NCBI GenBank assembly: GCA_050179115.1
Contig: JBFXFL010000007.1
Location: 1 to 64,000 of the forward strand
DNA length: 64,000 nt
Direction of reading: 5' to 3'
DNA from: JAGPUQ01 sp050179115
Lineage (GTDB): Bacteria > Pseudomonadota > Gammaproteobacteria > Pseudomonadales > Porticoccaceae
Below are positions 1-9,044 of this stretch, in pieces; position 1 is the stretch's first letter; the number at the start of each line of letters is the position of its first letter. Position numbers and translations under genes: made by a program. The notes beneath the pieces were generated by a model. It saw only the letters and a list, made by a program, of their open reading frames with translations, searched no databases and had not been told where the DNA came from.

Positions 1-1124
1 GGCTTCGCCAGCGATTCCCAATCCTGCTCGACGGTATTCCCCCGACGATGCCCGGCCTGAAACCGCACGGTCTGGGCGTGATCCCGATGGGTCAGGGGAA
101 TGCCGGCATAACTGGCGCAACCCGAGGCGGCGGTGATGCCGGGCACCACCTGAAACGGAATGCCCTGTTCGGCGAGGTGTTCGATCTCCTCGCCACCACG
201 ACCGAAGATGAAGGGATCGCCGCCCTTGAGGCGCAGCACCCGCCGGCCGGCGCGCGCATACTCGACCAGCTTCTGATTGATGTTGTCCTGGGTGACCGGA
301 TGGTGTCCGGCCTTCTTGCCCACATAGACGCGCTCGGCGTCGCGGCGCACCAGGTTCAGCACCTCCGCCGAAATCAACCGGTCGTAGAGGACGATGTCGG
401 CCTGCTGCATCAGGCGCAGGGCGCGAAAGGTCAGCAAATCCGGATCGCCAGGGCCGCCGCCGACCAGATAGACCTCGCCGACGGTGGTTGCCCGGGGATT
501 CGCGAGCAAGGCTTCCAGCCGCTCCCGGGCCTGGCGCGGGCGGCCGCTGTGGACCAGCTCCGCCACCTCGCCCTCGAAGATCCGTTCCCAGAATGCGCGC
601 CGTCCGGTTGCGGAACCAATGGCGGCCTTGACCCGGGGGCGGAATTCACCCGCGAGCCGCGCCAGTTCCCCGGTGCGGGCCGGCAGCAGGGCTTCCAGGC
701 GCGTCCGCAGCAGACGCGCCAGTACCGGCGCGGTGCCGCCGGTACCGACCGCGATACAGACCGGATTGCGGTCGATGACGGCGGGAAAGGTCACGGTGCA
801 GAGTTCGGGCTGATCCACCACATTGACCGGAATGCCGCGGGTTTTGGCCGCCCGCGACACGGCGCGGTTAGTGACGGGATCGTCGGTGGCCGCCACGGCC
901 AGCACAGCACCGTCGAGATCGGCGGCACGAAAGCGGCGGCGGGTCAGCGCCACCCGGCCCTGGTCCGCCAGCGCCGCGATGCCGGCGTCGCATTCCGGCG
1001 CAACGATGGTCACGGCCGCGCCGGCGGCGAGCAGCAGTTCCAGCTTGCGTCGGGCCACCTCGCCGCCGCCCACCAGTACGCAGCGCTCGCCGCGCACCCG
1101 GTGAAACAGCGGCAGCGCGTCCAT
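1..1124 (-). CDS. cysG: Siroheme synthase CysG, 3' end cut by window edge
   Basis: Multifunctional siroheme synthase: uroporphyrinogen III methylation, then NAD-dependent dehydrogenation and ferrochelation, supplying sulfite/nitrite reductases. About 374 residues are visible, starting MDALPLFHRVRGE. The N-terminal Rossmann motif GGGEVARRK (about residues 18-26) is the dehydrogenase/chelatase half. Near residue 218 the methyltransferase half begins with VGGGPGDPDLLT, followed by LKGGDPFIFGRGGEE and the VPGITAASG motif. The family is usually about 460 residues, so roughly the last 85-95 lie outside the window. The ATG lies 2 bases after the serS stop, so the two are probably co-transcribed. Identity is clear; the missing C-terminus cannot be assessed. 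Confidence 0.95.
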   Translation of the reverse strand, partial: MDALPLFHRVRGERCVLVGGGEVARRKLELLLAAGAAVTIVAPECDAGIAALADQGRVALTRRRFRAADLDGAVLAVAATDDPVTNRAVSRAAKTRGIPVNVVDQPELCTVTFPAVIDRNPVCIAVGTGGTAPVLARLLRTRLEALLPARTGELARLAGEFRPRVKAAIGSATGRRAFWERIFEGEVAELVHSGRPRQARERLEALLANPRATTVGEVYLVGGGPGDPDLLTFRALRLMQQADIVLYDRLISAEVLNLVRRDAERVYVGKKAGHHPVTQDNINQKLVEYARAGRRVLRLKGGDPFIFGRGGEEIEHLAEQGIPFQVVPGITAASGCASYAGIPLTHRDHAQTVRFQAGHRRGNTVEQDWESLAK

Positions 1125-1126
1125 GG

Positions 1127-2401
1127 TCAGGTGATGCGCTCGAGCCCGCCGAGGTAGGGTCGCAGCGCACCGGGCACCGCGATACTGCCGTCCGCCCGCT
1201 GGTGATTTTCGAGCAGTGCAACCAGGGTGCGGCCTACCGCGAGACCCGATCCATTGAGCGTATGCAGCAGTTCCGGCTTGCCGGTCCCGGGATTGCGCCA
1301 GCGCGCCTGGAGACGGCGCGCCTGGAAATCGCGAAAATTGCTGCACGAGGAGATTTCGCGATAGGTCTGCTGCGACGGCAGCCAGACTTCAAGGTCGTAG
1401 GTCTTCGCCGCTGAAAAACCGAGATCGCCGCTGCACAGGGCGACCGTGCGGTACGGCAGTTCGAGCAGCTCCAGAATGGTTTCGGCGTGGCGGCGCAGGG
1501 TTTCCAGCGCGGCCGCCGATTCAGCGGGATTCACCAGCTGCACCAGCTCCACCTTCTCGAACTGGTGCTGGCGAATCATGCCCCGGGTATCCCGGCCATG
1601 ACTGCCCGCCTCGCTGCGAAAACAGGGGCTGTGGCAGACAAACTTCAGGGGCAGTTGCTCGGCCGGCAGAATCTGGTCCCGCGCCAGATTGGTGACCGGT
1701 ACCTCGGCGGTGGGAATCAGATACCAGGGCGGGTCGGTATCGAGGCGGAACAAATCTTCCGCAAACTTGGGCAACTGGCCGGTGCCGAACAGCGACTGCG
1801 CATTGACCAGATAGGGAACATAAACCTCTCGATAACCGTGCTGGCTGGTGTGGATGTCCAGCATGAACTGGATCAGCCCCCGGTGCAGTCGCGCCAGCGG
1901 ACCGCTGAGCACCATGAAGCGCGCGCCGGTAATGCGGATCGCCGCGTCGAAATCGAGCTGACCTAGGGCCTCGCCCAGATCCACGTGGTCGCGCACCGGG
2001 AAAGTGAATTCGCGCGGGCTGCCCCAGCGATGGACTTCGCGATTGTCGGTTTCCGAAGTTCCTTCGGGGACATCGGCGTCGGGCAGATTGGGAATCCGGC
2101 TCAGAAAATCGTCGAGCCGCGTCTGAATCCCGTGCAGCTCGGCAGCCAGCGTATCGAGCCTGCCCTTGCCCGCCTCCACGGCCGCCAGCAAGGGCGCGAT
2201 GTCGGCGCCCGCCGCCTTGGCCTTGCCGATGGCCTTGGCGCTCGCGTTGCGCTCGGCCTGCAATTGTTCGGTCTCGATCTGGAGCGCCTTGCGCTCGGCT
2301 TCCAGGGCCGTGAAAGTCGCGGCATCGAACGGGAAGCGGCGTCGGGCCAGGGTTGCCGTCACGGCGGCGAGGTCCGAGCGGAGCAGTCTGGGATCGAGCA
2401 T
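1127..2401 (-). CDS. serS: Seryl-tRNA synthetase
   Basis: Class II synthetase that charges tRNA-Ser (and tRNA-Sec if present). 424 residues, close to the usual 425-430. The N-terminal third is a charged helical arm (coiled coil) that binds the tRNA long variable arm. Motif 2 is visible as FRSEAGSHGRDTRGMIRQHQF, and motif 3 as NGSGLAVGRTLVALLEN near the C-terminus. The start chosen is ATG at 2401 (MLDPRLLRSDL), the normal family N-terminus; the open frame runs further upstream but that part overlaps crcB and has no homology. Sits between crcB and cysG as in pseudomonads. Confidence 0.97.
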   Translation of the reverse strand: MLDPRLLRSDLAAVTATLARRRFPFDAATFTALEAERKALQIETEQLQAERNASAKAIGKAKAAGADIAPLLAAVEAGKGRLDTLAAELHGIQTRLDDFLSRIPNLPDADVPEGTSETDNREVHRWGSPREFTFPVRDHVDLGEALGQLDFDAAIRITGARFMVLSGPLARLHRGLIQFMLDIHTSQHGYREVYVPYLVNAQSLFGTGQLPKFAEDLFRLDTDPPWYLIPTAEVPVTNLARDQILPAEQLPLKFVCHSPCFRSEAGSHGRDTRGMIRQHQFEKVELVQLVNPAESAAALETLRRHAETILELLELPYRTVALCSGDLGFSAAKTYDLEVWLPSQQTYREISSCSNFRDFQARRLQARWRNPGTGKPELLHTLNGSGLAVGRTLVALLENHQRADGSIAVPGALRPYLGGLERIT

Positions 2402-2439
2402 GGGTGGCAATATCCTGTCGGGTACAGAGGAGGTCGCGT

Positions 2440-2814
2440 TCAGAACAGCCGGGTCACGGCGATGGCGGCAGCGGTCCCGCCGAGACAGAGGACCAGATTG
2501 GCGCCGACATTGAGGGCCGCGAGCAGCGGCTGGCCATTCTGCCACAGCCCGACGCTGTCCAGCGCAAAGGCCGAGAAGGTCGTGAAGGCACCCAGCACGC
2601 CGATCATCAGGAACTCCCGCCACAGCGGCGCGAGCTGAGCGCGCTCGACGATCAGCACATAGAGCACACCGATCAGCACGCAGCCGAGCACGTTCACCGT
2701 CAGGGTGGCGAAGGGGAAACGTCCGGCGCTCACCGGCGCCAGCAGAACGTTGATGCCGTAGCGGGCCAGTGCGCCCAGGACGCCACCCGCCGCCACCGCC
2801 AGCCACGGCATCAT
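2440..2814 (-). CDS. crcB: Fluoride channel CrcB/Fluc
   Basis: Small inner-membrane fluoride-specific channel that works as a dual-topology dimer. 124 residues with four hydrophobic helices. The family motifs are present: GGVLGALARYGI near the N-terminus and GVLGAFTTFSAF in the middle (phenylalanine box/TTFS region). The ATG overlaps the rarA stop codon by one base (TGATG), which suggests translational coupling. I saw no convincing fluoride riboswitch upstream, and with that overlap there is no room for one directly before the gene. Confidence 0.93.
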   Translation of the reverse strand: MMPWLAVAAGGVLGALARYGINVLLAPVSAGRFPFATLTVNVLGCVLIGVLYVLIVERAQLAPLWREFLMIGVLGAFTTFSAFALDSVGLWQNGQPLLAALNVGANLVLCLGGTAAAIAVTRLF

Positions 2815-4148
2815 CAGGCGTCCGTCCCGGGGTAGCGCTTGCGCGGCGCCCGCGCATTCAGTTCGCGCAGGTGACGCAGCTTTTCGGCGATCTGGCGTTC
2901 CATGCCGCGATCCCCGGGAAAATAATACTGCCGATCCCGCAGCGCTTCGGGGAAATAATTCTCGCCGGCGGCAAAGGCATCGGTCTCGTCGTGGGCGTAG
3001 CGATAGTCAGCGCCGTAATCGAGCTCTTTCATCAATCGGGTCGGCGCGTTGCGCAGATGCAGGGGCACCTCATGGCTGGGTTGCGCGGCAACCTCGCGGC
3101 GCACCTGATTGTAGGCGGTGTAGACCGCGTTGCTCTTGGCGGCGACGGCCATGTAGATCACCGCCTGGGCAAGCGTCAACTCGCCCTCTGGACTGCCCAG
3201 GCGTTCCTGCACATCCCAGGCGTCGAGGGCGATGCGCAGCGCGCGCGGGTCGGCGTTGCCGATGTCCTCGCTCGCCATGCGCACCACGCGGCGGGCGATA
3301 TACAGCGGGTCGCAGCCGCCGTCCAGCATGCGCACCAGCCAGTACAGAGCCGCGTCCGGCGACGAACCGCGCACCGCCTTGTGAAGCGCGGAAATCTGGT
3401 CGTAGAAATATTCGCCGCCCTTGTCAAACCGCCGCGTTCCCGCGGCGGCCACCTCGCGCACCAGGGCCACGTCGATTTCGCCATCGCGCGCAAAATCGAC
3501 GGCGATTTCCAGCAGGTTCAGCGCCCGGCGGGCGTCGCCGTCGCTGCTGGCGACCAACGCCGCAAGAGCCTCGTCACTGAGCGTGCAGGCGCCACCCAGA
3601 CCCCGCTCCGGGTCCGCGAGAGCGCGTCCGATCACGGCTTCGATATCGGCATCGGTGAGCGGCTTCAGCGTGTAGACGCGGCAGCGGGAGAGCAGCGCGT
3701 TGTTCAATTCAAACGACGGATTTTCCGTGGTGGCGCCGATCAGCACGATGGTGCCGTCCTCCACATAGGGAAGAAACGCATCCTGCTGGCTCTTGTTGAA
3801 ACGATGTACCTCGTCCACGAACAGGATGGTGTCGCGCGCGCGTTCAGCCCGTTCGGTTTCCGCGCGGGCAATGGCGGCGCGGATTTCCTTGACCCCCGCC
3901 AGCACCGCGGACAGGGATTCGAAATGCGCGTCGGCATTGGCGGCAATCAGTTTCGCCAGCGTGGTCTTGCCGGTGCCGGGCGGTCCCCAGAACACCATGG
4001 AATGCAGATGCCCCTGCACGATGGCGGCGCGCAGTGCCTTGCCCTCCGCGAGCAAATGGTCCTGCCCGGCGAATTCCGCCAACACCCGCGGACGCATCCG
4101 GTCGGCAAGGGGCCGGTAGCGGTCGCGGGCCGGCAGGGATTCAGTCAT
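2814..4148 (-). CDS. rarA: Replication-associated recombination protein A (AAA+ ATPase RarA/MgsA)
   Basis: Clamp-loader-like AAA+ ATPase acting at stalled replication forks. 444 residues, matching the family length. Walker A is GPPGTGKTTLAK and Walker B is LFVDEVHRFNKSQQD, followed by the sensor region IGATTENPSFELN and the C-terminal MgsA-type tetramerisation domain. Start chosen at ATG 4148 (MTESLPARDRYRPLADRMRP); the frame extends 35 codons upstream but that stretch lies within lolA. The start overlaps the end of lolA by 8 bases, and the stop overlaps crcB. Confidence 0.95.
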   Translation of the reverse strand: MTESLPARDRYRPLADRMRPRVLAEFAGQDHLLAEGKALRAAIVQGHLHSMVFWGPPGTGKTTLAKLIAANADAHFESLSAVLAGVKEIRAAIARAETERAERARDTILFVDEVHRFNKSQQDAFLPYVEDGTIVLIGATTENPSFELNNALLSRCRVYTLKPLTDADIEAVIGRALADPERGLGGACTLSDEALAALVASSDGDARRALNLLEIAVDFARDGEIDVALVREVAAAGTRRFDKGGEYFYDQISALHKAVRGSSPDAALYWLVRMLDGGCDPLYIARRVVRMASEDIGNADPRALRIALDAWDVQERLGSPEGELTLAQAVIYMAVAAKSNAVYTAYNQVRREVAAQPSHEVPLHLRNAPTRLMKELDYGADYRYAHDETDAFAAGENYFPEALRDRQYYFPGDRGMERQIAEKLRHLRELNARAPRKRYPGTDA

Positions 4149-4824
4149 CCTGAAACACGTCCACCCCGGGAGGTGGCATGAAGCGAAACAGCTTGGGATC
4201 GACAGGCTGGTTGAGTTCCACGTCGCGCAGCTGAATGTCGGTGCTCTGGCCAAGGCTGTCGGTCATGAGGATGGCACGCGGCTCCGCGCCGGCGAAAACC
4301 AGTTCGATACGGGTGTAGACCGCATCTGTGGCGAGCGGTCGCAGCACAATCCGCATGCGGTCCGCTTCCGGTTTTTGAACGTCAAGGCTGCCCGCATCCG
4401 AAAACGCGCACACCTTGAACTCTTCGAGCACCTGGTCGCTGTCGCCCACCAGTAATGCGGCCGGTGAATTGTCGAGCTGGTGGCGCAGGGTTTTCACGGT
4501 GACCTGGGCGAGATCGGGATCGTAGATCCAGATCCGGGTGCCATCCGCCACCACGGTCTGCTCGAACGGTGGTTCGGCGACCCAGTAGATGTGGCCGGGT
4601 TTGGCGAGCTGAATCAGTCCGGCGCTGGTTTGCAGTTCATGACCATCGGCCGCCGTCACCTGTTGTTCGAAATTGGCGCTCAGGGTACGCAGCGTCGCCA
4701 ACCGGGTTTTCAGCGCCTGCTCGCCGGGCGGACACTCACCTTCCCCGGCCGCGCGCGCCACGGATCCGAGCAACGCCAGGGCAATGAGCATGCAACGACC
4801 ATATGCCGGGCTCACCGCCATCAT
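4141..4824 (-). CDS. lolA: Outer-membrane lipoprotein carrier LolA
   Basis: Periplasmic chaperone that carries lipoproteins from the LolCDE transporter to LolB at the outer membrane. 227 residues including a signal peptide (hydrophobic run CMLIALALLGSVARA, likely cleaved after ARA). The mature part shows the LolA pattern: SANFEQQV early, GHIYWVAEPPFEQTVVADG (the hydrophobic cavity strand), WIYDPDLAQVTV, and C-terminal LFRFMPPPGVDVF. The ATG overlaps the ftsK stop (ATGA), the typical ftsK-lolA-rarA arrangement. Confidence 0.93.
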   Translation of the reverse strand: MMAVSPAYGRCMLIALALLGSVARAAGEGECPPGEQALKTRLATLRTLSANFEQQVTAADGHELQTSAGLIQLAKPGHIYWVAEPPFEQTVVADGTRIWIYDPDLAQVTVKTLRHQLDNSPAALLVGDSDQVLEEFKVCAFSDAGSLDVQKPEADRMRIVLRPLATDAVYTRIELVFAGAEPRAILMTDSLGQSTDIQLRDVELNQPVDPKLFRFMPPPGVDVFQDD

Positions 4825-7184
4825 CCGTCGCGCTCCCGATTGGGCACCAGCAATTCGCGGCTGCCGTTGCTGTTCATCGGGGTCACCACGCCGGCCATTT
4901 CCATCGCTTCGATCAGGCGCGCGGCGCGGTTGTACCCGATGCGCAATTTGCGCTGTACCGACGAAATCGATGCGCGCCCGCTGCTGATCACAAACTCCAC
5001 CGCTTCATCGTAGAGCGCGTCCGCCTCGCTGCCCTCGCCGCCGGCAGCGTCGGCATCGCTGTAACCCGGGACCGCGATGCTGCCGGTGGCGCTTTCGTCG
5101 GTGATGTCCGCCAGGTACTCCGGCTGCCCACGCCGCTTCCACTCCGCGACCACCTTGTGTACTTCATGATCGTCCACGAAGGCACCGTGAACCCGGATCG
5201 GCACCGCGGTTCCGGTGGGGAGATACAGCATGTCGCCGTGGCCGAGCAGTTGCTCGGCGCCGCCCTGATCGAGAATGGTCCGGGAGTCGATCCTGGACGA
5301 AACCTGGAACGCGATACGCGTGGGCACATTGGCCTTGATCAGTCCCGTGATGACATCCACCGACGGGCGTTGAGTGGCCAGGATGAGGTGGATCCCCGCC
5401 GCCCTCGCCTTCTGCGCGATGCGGGCGATGAGTTGTTCGACCTTCTTGCCGACGATCATCATCATGTCGGCGAATTCGTCGATCACCACCACGATATAGG
5501 GCAGCGTGTTCAGCTCCGGCGCCTGGTCCGGATCGTGATCGGTGGAGAACGGCTGATCCGGCCGCCAGCTGGGATCCCGCAGCGGTTCGCCCTCGGCGCG
5601 GCTGTCCTCCACCTTGCGGTTGTACCCGGCGAGATTGCGCACCCCGAGCTGCGCCATGAGGCGGTAGCGGCGTTCCATTTCCCCGACGCACCAGCGCAAG
5701 CCGCTGGCGGCGTCCTTCATGTCGGTGATGACAGGTGTCAACAGGTGGGGAATGTCGTCGTAGACCGACAGCTCCAGCATTTTCGGATCCACGAGGATCA
5801 GCCGCACTTCTTCCGGAGTCGCCTTGAACAACAGACTGAGCAGCATGGCATTGACGCCCACCGACTTCCCGGAACCCGTGGTGCCGGCCACCAGCAGGTG
5901 CGGCATCCGCGCCAGATCGACGATCACCGGCACCCCGGAGATATCCTCCCCGAGCGCCAGGCTCAGCGGCGAACGGGCGCTGTCGTAAGCCTCGGACTCC
6001 AGCACCTGACGGAGGTAGACGATCTCGCGGCTTTCGTTGGGAATCTCGATGCCCACCACGGATTTGCCCGGGATCACTTCGACGACCCGCACGCTGACCA
6101 CCGCCAGCGAGCGCGCCAGATCCTTGGCCAGACCGGAAATGCGACTCGCCTTGATGCCGGCGGCGGGTTGCAGTTCGAAGCGGGTGATGACGGGTCCCGG
6201 CATCACTTCGACCACTTCCGCACTGATACCGAAATCCTGAAGCTTCAGTTCAAGCTTGCGGGACATGGCGTCGAGCGCCGCCGCGGAGTAGCCGCCGCGA
6301 TCGCCCGCAGGGGGTGCGTCCAACAGGTCGATCGGCGGCAGGCCGGTGGCCTCGGCATCGCGAAACAGCGGCTGCTGACGCTCACGGACGACGCGCGCGC
6401 TGGGTTCGGGCTTGTCGGCCGGCGGCGCAATGACCGGTTCCTTACGCTGCGCACGCACCTCCTTGCTGCGGCGCAGGGTTTTCTGGCGCTTCTCCACCGC
6501 TTCGGCAGCCTGCATGGTCTCGCGGGTCAGATCCCTCCGCTCCTGGACCTTGTCGCCCACGGCGACCAGCCCTTGATAGCATAGCCGACCGAGCACATCC
6601 GCAACGGCGAGCCAGGAGACATCGGTTACCACGGTGATTCCGAACAGCGACGCTCCCAGCAGCAGCAGGGTACTTCCCGCATGGCCGAAAACATTGCGCG
6701 CCGCGTCCGCAATGGTGGTCCCGAGAATGCCGCCGGCGCCAAAGGGCATGCCGCCATCGCCGCCGGTGTACTGAAGGTGGACGAGCGCGCTCCCCGCCAC
6801 CATCACCAGCACAAAGCCCACAAAGCGGAGCAGAAAGGTGAGGCGATCAAAGGTCCAGCCAGAGTGCTGGCGGGCACGAAAGACCTGCCAGGCGCGCGTC
6901 GCCAGCAGGACGGGAAACAGCAGCGCGAACCAGCCGACCAGGGAATATCCGACATCCGATAGCCAGGCGCCGAGCGGACCACCGAGATTGTGGTAGCCAT
7001 CGCCGCCGCCGGTGCTGGACCAGCCGGGGTCGAGCCGGTCGTGGGATACCAGCGCCAGCATCAGATACACCGCCACCAGCACCCAGCCGATAAAAGCTCC
7101 TTCCCGACGCACCAGCGCGCTCCGTTCGCGCACGGTATCCAGAATGCTCAGGGTCTGGGTTTTGCCTGCTCTGGGTCTCGCCAA
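4821..7184 (-). CDS. ftsK: DNA translocase FtsK
   Basis: Septum-anchored DNA pump that segregates chromosome termini and activates XerCD at dif. 787 residues. The N-terminal part (about residues 30-205) has four hydrophobic membrane segments. A short basic/proline linker (about 215-300) replaces the very long linker of E. coli FtsK. The motor has Walker A GTTGSGKS at 434-441, a Walker B region beginning ILVDPKMLELSVYDD, and the ATQRPSVDVITG motif. The C-terminal gamma winged-helix domain (ASISSVQRKLRIGYNRAARL) reads KOPS. First gene of the minus-strand ftsK-lolA-rarA-crcB-serS-cysG series, divergent from trxB across a 177 bp gap. Confidence 0.97.
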   Translation of the reverse strand: MARPRAGKTQTLSILDTVRERSALVRREGAFIGWVLVAVYLMLALVSHDRLDPGWSSTGGGDGYHNLGGPLGAWLSDVGYSLVGWFALLFPVLLATRAWQVFRARQHSGWTFDRLTFLLRFVGFVLVMVAGSALVHLQYTGGDGGMPFGAGGILGTTIADAARNVFGHAGSTLLLLGASLFGITVVTDVSWLAVADVLGRLCYQGLVAVGDKVQERRDLTRETMQAAEAVEKRQKTLRRSKEVRAQRKEPVIAPPADKPEPSARVVRERQQPLFRDAEATGLPPIDLLDAPPAGDRGGYSAAALDAMSRKLELKLQDFGISAEVVEVMPGPVITRFELQPAAGIKASRISGLAKDLARSLAVVSVRVVEVIPGKSVVGIEIPNESREIVYLRQVLESEAYDSARSPLSLALGEDISGVPVIVDLARMPHLLVAGTTGSGKSVGVNAMLLSLLFKATPEEVRLILVDPKMLELSVYDDIPHLLTPVITDMKDAASGLRWCVGEMERRYRLMAQLGVRNLAGYNRKVEDSRAEGEPLRDPSWRPDQPFSTDHDPDQAPELNTLPYIVVVIDEFADMMMIVGKKVEQLIARIAQKARAAGIHLILATQRPSVDVITGLIKANVPTRIAFQVSSRIDSRTILDQGGAEQLLGHGDMLYLPTGTAVPIRVHGAFVDDHEVHKVVAEWKRRGQPEYLADITDESATGSIAVPGYSDADAAGGEGSEADALYDEAVEFVISSGRASISSVQRKLRIGYNRAARLIEAMEMAGVVTPMNSNGSRELLVPNRERDG

Positions 7185-7361
7185 TGTTTTTCCCGGTATC
7201 GCGCGCTGATCGAATGGCCGCTAGTGTAAAGCACCAAAGCCACCTGCCGGAGGTCGGCACCGCCCGCCCGCCGCGCTCAGGGGTCGGTTAATTGACTATC
7301 ATGGGCGGGTTTACTCCCCCAAACCCTGCCCTCACGGCCCTCGCGTCACGGAAGTATTCCC

Positions 7362-8309
7362 ATGCCAGAAATCCATCATCACCGCCTCATCATTCTCGGC
7401 TCCGGACCGGCGGGCTGGACCGCCGCGGTCTATGCCGCACGGGCCAATCTGGCGCCGGTGGTCATCACCGGGATCCAGCAGGGCGGGCAGCTCACCACCA
7501 CCACCGACGTCGACAACTGGCCCGGAGATGCCGACGGCGTGCAGGGGCCTGAGCTCATGCAACGCATGCAAAAACACGCCGAACGTTTTGATGTTGAAAC
7601 GATTATAGACCACATTGAAGCTGTGGATTTGCGCCAGCGGCCGTTCCGGTTGCAGGGCAGTCAGCACTACAGCTGCGATGCCCTGATCATCGCCACCGGC
7701 GCCTCCGCACGCTACCTGGGATTGCCGTCAGAGCAGGCATTTCAGGGCAAGGGCGTCAGCGCCTGCGCCACCTGCGACGGCTTCTTCTATCGGGACCGCA
7801 AGGTCGCCGTGATCGGCGGGGGCAACACCGCGGTGGAGGAAGCGCTCTATCTGTCCAACCTGTGCGCCGAGGTCACGCTGGTGCATCGTCGCGATCAGTT
7901 GCGCGCCGAAAAAATCATGCAGAAAAAACTGTTCGAGCGCGCCGCAACCGGCAATGTCCGGCTGCTGTGGAATCATCGCCTGGACGAAGTGCTGGGCGAC
8001 GCCAGCGGCGTAACCGGGGTTCGCCTGCGGGAGATGGGCACCGATCAGCCGCACGATCTCGAGGTGGCGGGCGTCTTCATTGCCATCGGCCATTCCCCCA
8101 ACACCGGGATTTTTACCGGGCAACTGGAGATGGCGAATGGCTATATCCGGGTGCAGGGCGGCCTGGATGGCAACGCCACCGCGACCAGTGTGCCGGGCGT
8201 GTTCGCGGCAGGGGACGTTGCCGACCACACTTACCGCCAGGCCGTGACATCGGCGGGCACCGGCTGCATGGCGGCGCTGGATGCGGAAAAATTCCTCGAC
8301 CACAGCTGA
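7362..8309 (+). CDS. trxB: Thioredoxin-disulfide reductase
   Basis: FAD/NADPH enzyme that reduces thioredoxin. 315 residues. FAD site GSGPAGWTAA at residues 13-22; redox-active CATC (C135 and C138) in the CATCDGFFYRD motif; NADPH Rossmann motif GGGNTAVEEALYLS; C-terminal FAD motif VFAAGDVADHTYRQAVTSAGTGC. A GGAAG ribosome-binding site lies about 8 bases before the ATG. Six bases separate it from aat, so it heads a trxB-aat-bpt run. Confidence 0.97.
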   Translation: MPEIHHHRLIILGSGPAGWTAAVYAARANLAPVVITGIQQGGQLTTTTDVDNWPGDADGVQGPELMQRMQKHAERFDVETIIDHIEAVDLRQRPFRLQGSQHYSCDALIIATGASARYLGLPSEQAFQGKGVSACATCDGFFYRDRKVAVIGGGNTAVEEALYLSNLCAEVTLVHRRDQLRAEKIMQKKLFERAATGNVRLLWNHRLDEVLGDASGVTGVRLREMGTDQPHDLEVAGVFIAIGHSPNTGIFTGQLEMANGYIRVQGGLDGNATATSVPGVFAAGDVADHTYRQAVTSAGTGCMAALDAEKFLDHS

Positions 8310-8315
8310 CCGCCC

Positions 8316-9044
8316 GTGCGACTGCCGCTGCTGGATCCGGACCTGCCGGTCTTTCCACCCCCGGAGCGCGCCGCCCGCGCGCCCAACGGATTGCTTGCGG
8401 CAGGCGGCAATCTCGCCGTCGCCACCTTGCGCGACGCCTACCGACGCGGCATTTTTCCCTGGTTCGAGGCCGGCCAGCCGCCGCTGTGGTGGAGCCCTGA
8501 CCCGCGCGCGGTCATCTTCCCGGATCAAATTCATGTCAGCCGTACCATGGCGCGCCTGCTCCGCCGCGCTCAGTACCGGATCACCAGTGACCAATGCTTC
8601 GGCGCCGTCATCCGGCGCTGCACCGCGCCGCGCGGAGGGCAGGCCGGCACCTGGATCCTGCCCGAGATGATCGCCGCCTACGAAGCACTGCATGCGGCGG
8701 GCGATGCCCACAGCGTGGAATGCTGGATCGATGGCGAACTCGCGGGGGGACTCTATGGGGTAGTCGTGGGCTCGGTATTCTGTGGTGAATCCATGTTCAG
8801 CGTGCGGGCGAGCGCCTCCAAGCTCGCGCTTATCCACCTCGCACGCGGACTGTCGGCCGGCGGGTTTACGCTCATCGACTGTCAGGTCGGCAATCCTCAT
8901 CTGGCATCCATGGGCGCAACCGAGATCCCGCGCACGGCATTCCTGGCGCATCTCGCGCAGGCCCGCGAACAGACCCTGCCTTGGCCGGCCAGGGCAATTT
9001 CGGCTATGGTTGGAAGTAACGCCGCCATAACGCCAGCGCCATGA
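8316..9044 (+). CDS. aat: Leucyl/phenylalanyl-tRNA--protein transferase
   Basis: Adds Leu or Phe from aminoacyl-tRNA to proteins with N-terminal Arg/Lys (and some Met), creating N-degrons read by ClpS. 242 residues, standard length. Family signatures: PNGLLAAGGNL, FPWFEAGQPPLWWSPDPR and VFCGESMFS, with the GNAT-fold core. Starts with GTG at 8316, six bases after trxB, and its end overlaps bpt (ATGA). The nearby bpt, clpS and clpA genes place the whole N-degron pathway in one 4.5 kb stretch. Confidence 0.95.
   Translation: MRLPLLDPDLPVFPPPERAARAPNGLLAAGGNLAVATLRDAYRRGIFPWFEAGQPPLWWSPDPRAVIFPDQIHVSRTMARLLRRAQYRITSDQCFGAVIRRCTAPRGGQAGTWILPEMIAAYEALHAAGDAHSVECWIDGELAGGLYGVVVGSVFCGESMFSVRASASKLALIHLARGLSAGGFTLIDCQVGNPHLASMGATEIPRTAFLAHLAQAREQTLPWPARAISAMVGSNAAITPAP

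Noticed and set aside
2769..4181. 470-codon plus-strand open frame opposite rarA
   Set aside because: Antisense to a clear RarA with Walker motifs; the translation is rich in Arg/Gly/His with no domain, typical of GC-rich shadow frames.
4803..6584. 593-codon plus-strand open frame opposite ftsK
   Set aside because: Antisense to the FtsK motor; His/Arg/Asp-rich low-complexity translation with no recognisable fold.
7185..7361. Promoters in the ftsK-trxB divergent gap
   Set aside because: TTGACT near 7291 has no -10 at a workable distance; other hexamers are too weak to report as features.
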